From Rhodococcus sp. W8901 (lineage in GTDB: Bacteria; Actinomycetota; Actinomycetes; Mycobacteriales; Mycobacteriaceae), in contig NZ_CP054690.1 in NCBI RefSeq assembly GCF_013348805.1, forward strand, positions 4,030,001 through 4,094,000: a stretch of 64,000 nt of DNA, given 5' to 3'. Both the position numbers and the translations under genes were made by a program. Every line of letters starts with the position of its first letter. The stretch's first letter is position 1. Positions 62,233 to 64,000 of the stretch are shown one piece after another. The notes beneath the pieces are model-generated. The model saw only the letters and a list, made by a program, of their open reading frames with translations, ran no database searches and was not told the origin of the DNA.

Positions 62233-63675
62233 TCAGCCACTGGCTTCCACCAACTCCTCGAGAGACTCGTGCAACGACGCGGCGACCACATCCACGTCGG
62301 CCATGGCGTCGCGATCCGCATTCAAACCGTAGTAGACGTGGCCGTCGTACGACGTCAACGCAATGCTCAGGGTCTGATTCTTCAGCAGCGGCGACACGGG
62401 ATACATCTCGACCATCCGCATCCCGGCCAGATAGAGCGGGATCTGCGGTCCCGGCGCGTTGGTGACCATGAGGTTGAACATCCGCTGCGACAGGCTGCTC
62501 GCCGCCCGGGCGCCGCGGGCGTGCAGGGACGCGGGCGCGAACCCGGACAACCGGATCATCGTCCGGGCCGTCACCGGCCGACTCTGCCGCCCGAACGCCT
62601 CCGTCGCGTGCGCGACGTGTGAGAGCCGGACGACCGGATTGGGCTCACCGACCGGCAGATCCACCAGGAACGACGACGTCCGACCGTGCGGCGCACCGAC
62701 CTCGCCGTCGTCGCACACGTCGATCACGCTCGCACCGTTGGTACCCGGTCGCGCCTCGCAGATGGACATCGGGGCCAGCACGCGCAGGGTGGTGGCCTCC
62801 GATACCGGCTCACCGCGGGCCAGGAGCCAATTCCGCATCGCACCCGCGACCACGGTCAGGACCACGTCGTTGATCGAGCATCCGTAGCGGGCGCGGATCT
62901 TGCGGTAGCGCTCGAGATCGGTGCGCGCCACGGCGAACCGGCGGTTGCGGGAGATCGGGGCATTCAGCGGGCTCGACGGCGCCGGCTGCGCCGCCGTGCG
63001 CGCCAGGGTGGCGAGCTTGCCGACCACGTCGACCGCCTCGTCCACTACCGATGCCATGTCCCCCAACGTCATTCGCAGGGTTGCAAACCCATCGCCGGGC
63101 CGGGAGACGAGTTGGGCGAGGGCCGCGGCGACCAGCGCCGGCTCCCCCGGCGCCGGCTCCGGCATCCACAGATCGTCACTCGCGACCACGGGCGCGGCGT
63201 CCTCGTCGAGGATCACCTGACTCATCTCGAGGGCCGTCTCGCCGTCGACCAACGCCGAATGCGACTTCGTGAACACCGCACACCGGTTGTCGGCCAATCC
63301 TTCGACGACGTACATCTCCCACAGCGGCCGAGTCGTGTCCAACGGCCGCGAGACCAGTCGCGCCACCAGGTCGTGCAGCTGTTCGTCCGTTCCCGGAGAC
63401 GGCACCGCGGAGCGTCGGACGTGGTAGGTGATGTCGAAGTCCGGGTCGTCGACCCACACCGGCCGGGCCAGCCCGAACGCGACCTCCCGAACCTTCTGCC
63501 GATACCGCGGCACCAGGTGCAGGCGACTCTCGATCAGCCGGAGCACGGCCTCGAACTCGAGACCCGACTCGGGTAGCTGGAGGATCGCGAGTGAACCCAG
63601 ATGCATCGGCGTGTTGCTCGCGTCGAGAAAGTAGAACGACGCGTCCTGCGTCGTCAGTCTGGTCGCCCTGGCCAC
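62233..63675 (-). CDS. Wax ester synthase/diacylglycerol acyltransferase with altered active site
   Basis: A 480-residue WS/DGAT. RPLWEMYVVEGL (PLW motif, about 117) and CSINDVVLTVVAGAMRNWL (ND motif) are present. The catalytic motif HHxxxDG reads KSHSALVDGE: H139 is kept, but the second histidine is S140. The start GTG 63675 directly abuts the TAG of the HAD gene, implying one transcript. The family esterifies fatty acyl-CoA to alcohols or diacylglycerol for storage lipid. Here the altered histidine leaves activity in doubt, or points to another acyl acceptor. Its location corresponds to the Tgs/Rv3233c-Rv3234c region. Confidence 0.9.
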   Translation of the reverse strand: MARATRLTTQDASFYFLDASNTPMHLGSLAILQLPESGLEFEAVLRLIESRLHLVPRYRQKVREVAFGLARPVWVDDPDFDITYHVRRSAVPSPGTDEQLHDLVARLVSRPLDTTRPLWEMYVVEGLADNRCAVFTKSHSALVDGETALEMSQVILDEDAAPVVASDDLWMPEPAPGEPALVAAALAQLVSRPGDGFATLRMTLGDMASVVDEAVDVVGKLATLARTAAQPAPSSPLNAPISRNRRFAVARTDLERYRKIRARYGCSINDVVLTVVAGAMRNWLLARGEPVSEATTLRVLAPMSICEARPGTNGASVIDVCDDGEVGAPHGRTSSFLVDLPVGEPNPVVRLSHVAHATEAFGRQSRPVTARTMIRLSGFAPASLHARGARAASSLSQRMFNLMVTNAPGPQIPLYLAGMRMVEMYPVSPLLKNQTLSIALTSYDGHVYYGLNADRDAMADVDVVAASLHESLEELVEASG

Positions 63676-64000
63676 CTATCGCCCCCTGCCCCGGAGATCC
63701 TCGCCCGCCGGATCCCCACCGTCCGATTCCGGGCGGATTCCCGAATCGAGAAGAATCGCAATCTCTTCCACCGCCGCCGACGGGTCGACGTGGTGCACCC
63801 CCACCATGCCCGCCGCGGCCGCCGCGCGCACGTTCCCCACGAGGTCGTCGACGAAGACGCACTCGAGGGGATCGAGCCCGAGCCGAGCCGCGGTCAATTC
63901 GTAGATCCGCCGGTTCGGCTTCGCCATTCCCACGTCACCGGACAGCACGACCTCGTCCACGAACGGGCCCGCCAGGTCGCGCAGTCCCTGTGCCCCCGGA
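63676..64000 (-). CDS. HAD-IA family hydrolase, N-terminus beyond window
   Basis: Only the C-terminal 107 residues are inside the window; the frame is open at 64000. VVLSGDVGMAKPNRRIYELTAARLGLDPLECVFVDDLVGNVRAAAAAGMVGVHHVD contains HAD motif III (K in MAKPN) and motif IV (VDD), as in HAD-IA phosphatases and the N-terminal domain of epoxide-hydrolase-like proteins. Motif I is off the edge, so the substrate class cannot be judged. The TAG stop is immediately followed by the WS/DGAT GTG. Confidence 0.82.
   Translation of the reverse strand, partial: PGAQGLRDLAGPFVDEVVLSGDVGMAKPNRRIYELTAARLGLDPLECVFVDDLVGNVRAAAAAGMVGVHHVDPSAAVEEIAILLDSGIRPESDGGDPAGEDLRGRGR

Overview
The window is high-GC actinobacterial chromosome, and most gene neighbours match the order remembered for Mycobacterium tuberculosis Rv3200c-Rv3233c: ion channel, adnB/adnA, lipV-like hydrolase, alkyltransferase-like protein, moeZ, DUF3152, TetR, DUF3107, ferritin-like protein, rhlE, ParA, phosphatase, GNAT, DAG kinase, whiB1, pdtaS, biotinylated protein, bL37, rshA/sigH, SRAP, aroA/rsgA, desaturases, reductase, WS/DGAT. 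Ketosteroid dehydrogenase, wax-ester synthase and a nitrate operon in this frame point to the Rhodococcus/Prescottella side of the Mycobacteriales. The species call is an inference. I saw no rRNA or tRNA genes, IS elements, prophage or CRISPR array.

Layout. 1-9.1 kb: partial K+ channel, DoxX-like protein, the AdnAB DNA end-resection machine, an alpha/beta hydrolase and an alkyltransferase-like repair protein. About 9.1-33.5 kb is an accessory block sitting between genes that are neighbours in mycobacteria. It holds a MobA-MoeA fusion, a KstD-like dehydrogenase, an ABC-F/RsgA-paralogue/GNAT cluster, a secreted hydrolase, a heptad-repeat membrane protein, an R2lox oxidase, a thioesterase, a complete seven-gene nitrate assimilation operon (narK to the sirohydrochlorin chelatase), and an MFS/GntR pair. 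33.5-49 kb returns to the conserved core, with a few insertions (beta-phosphoglucomutase-like HAD, SDR, M20 peptidase). 49-64 kb holds signalling (PdtaS, SigH/RshA), AroA-RsgA, and a lipid region with two tandem acyl desaturases, their flavin/2Fe-2S reductase, a WS/DGAT and a partial HAD phosphatase.

How the genes fit together. MobA-MoeA can supply the molybdenum cofactor for the nitrate reductase. NirB/NirD need siroheme, and the operon carries its own sirohydrochlorin chelatase and a HemD-like regulator (NnaR type). Successive operon genes overlap by 4 bp almost throughout, and the narK start lies in a hairpin that could hide its ribosome site. SigH has a canonical SigH-type promoter in front of it, so it is probably self-regulated. 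One desaturase and the reductase share an 11-bp palindrome at the same distance from their starts.

The most interesting part is 12.6-16.9 kb. An ABC-F protein and, on the other strand, an RsgA paralogue plus GNAT each have a promoter of identical architecture (A-rich block, 3 bp, TGGCA-type -35, 18 bp, TAGNGT/TAGGTT -10). This resembles WhiB7-dependent promoters. Each is followed by a tiny upstream reading frame and hairpin-forming leader. I read it as a candidate ribosome-protection/antibiotic-response island with attenuation control.
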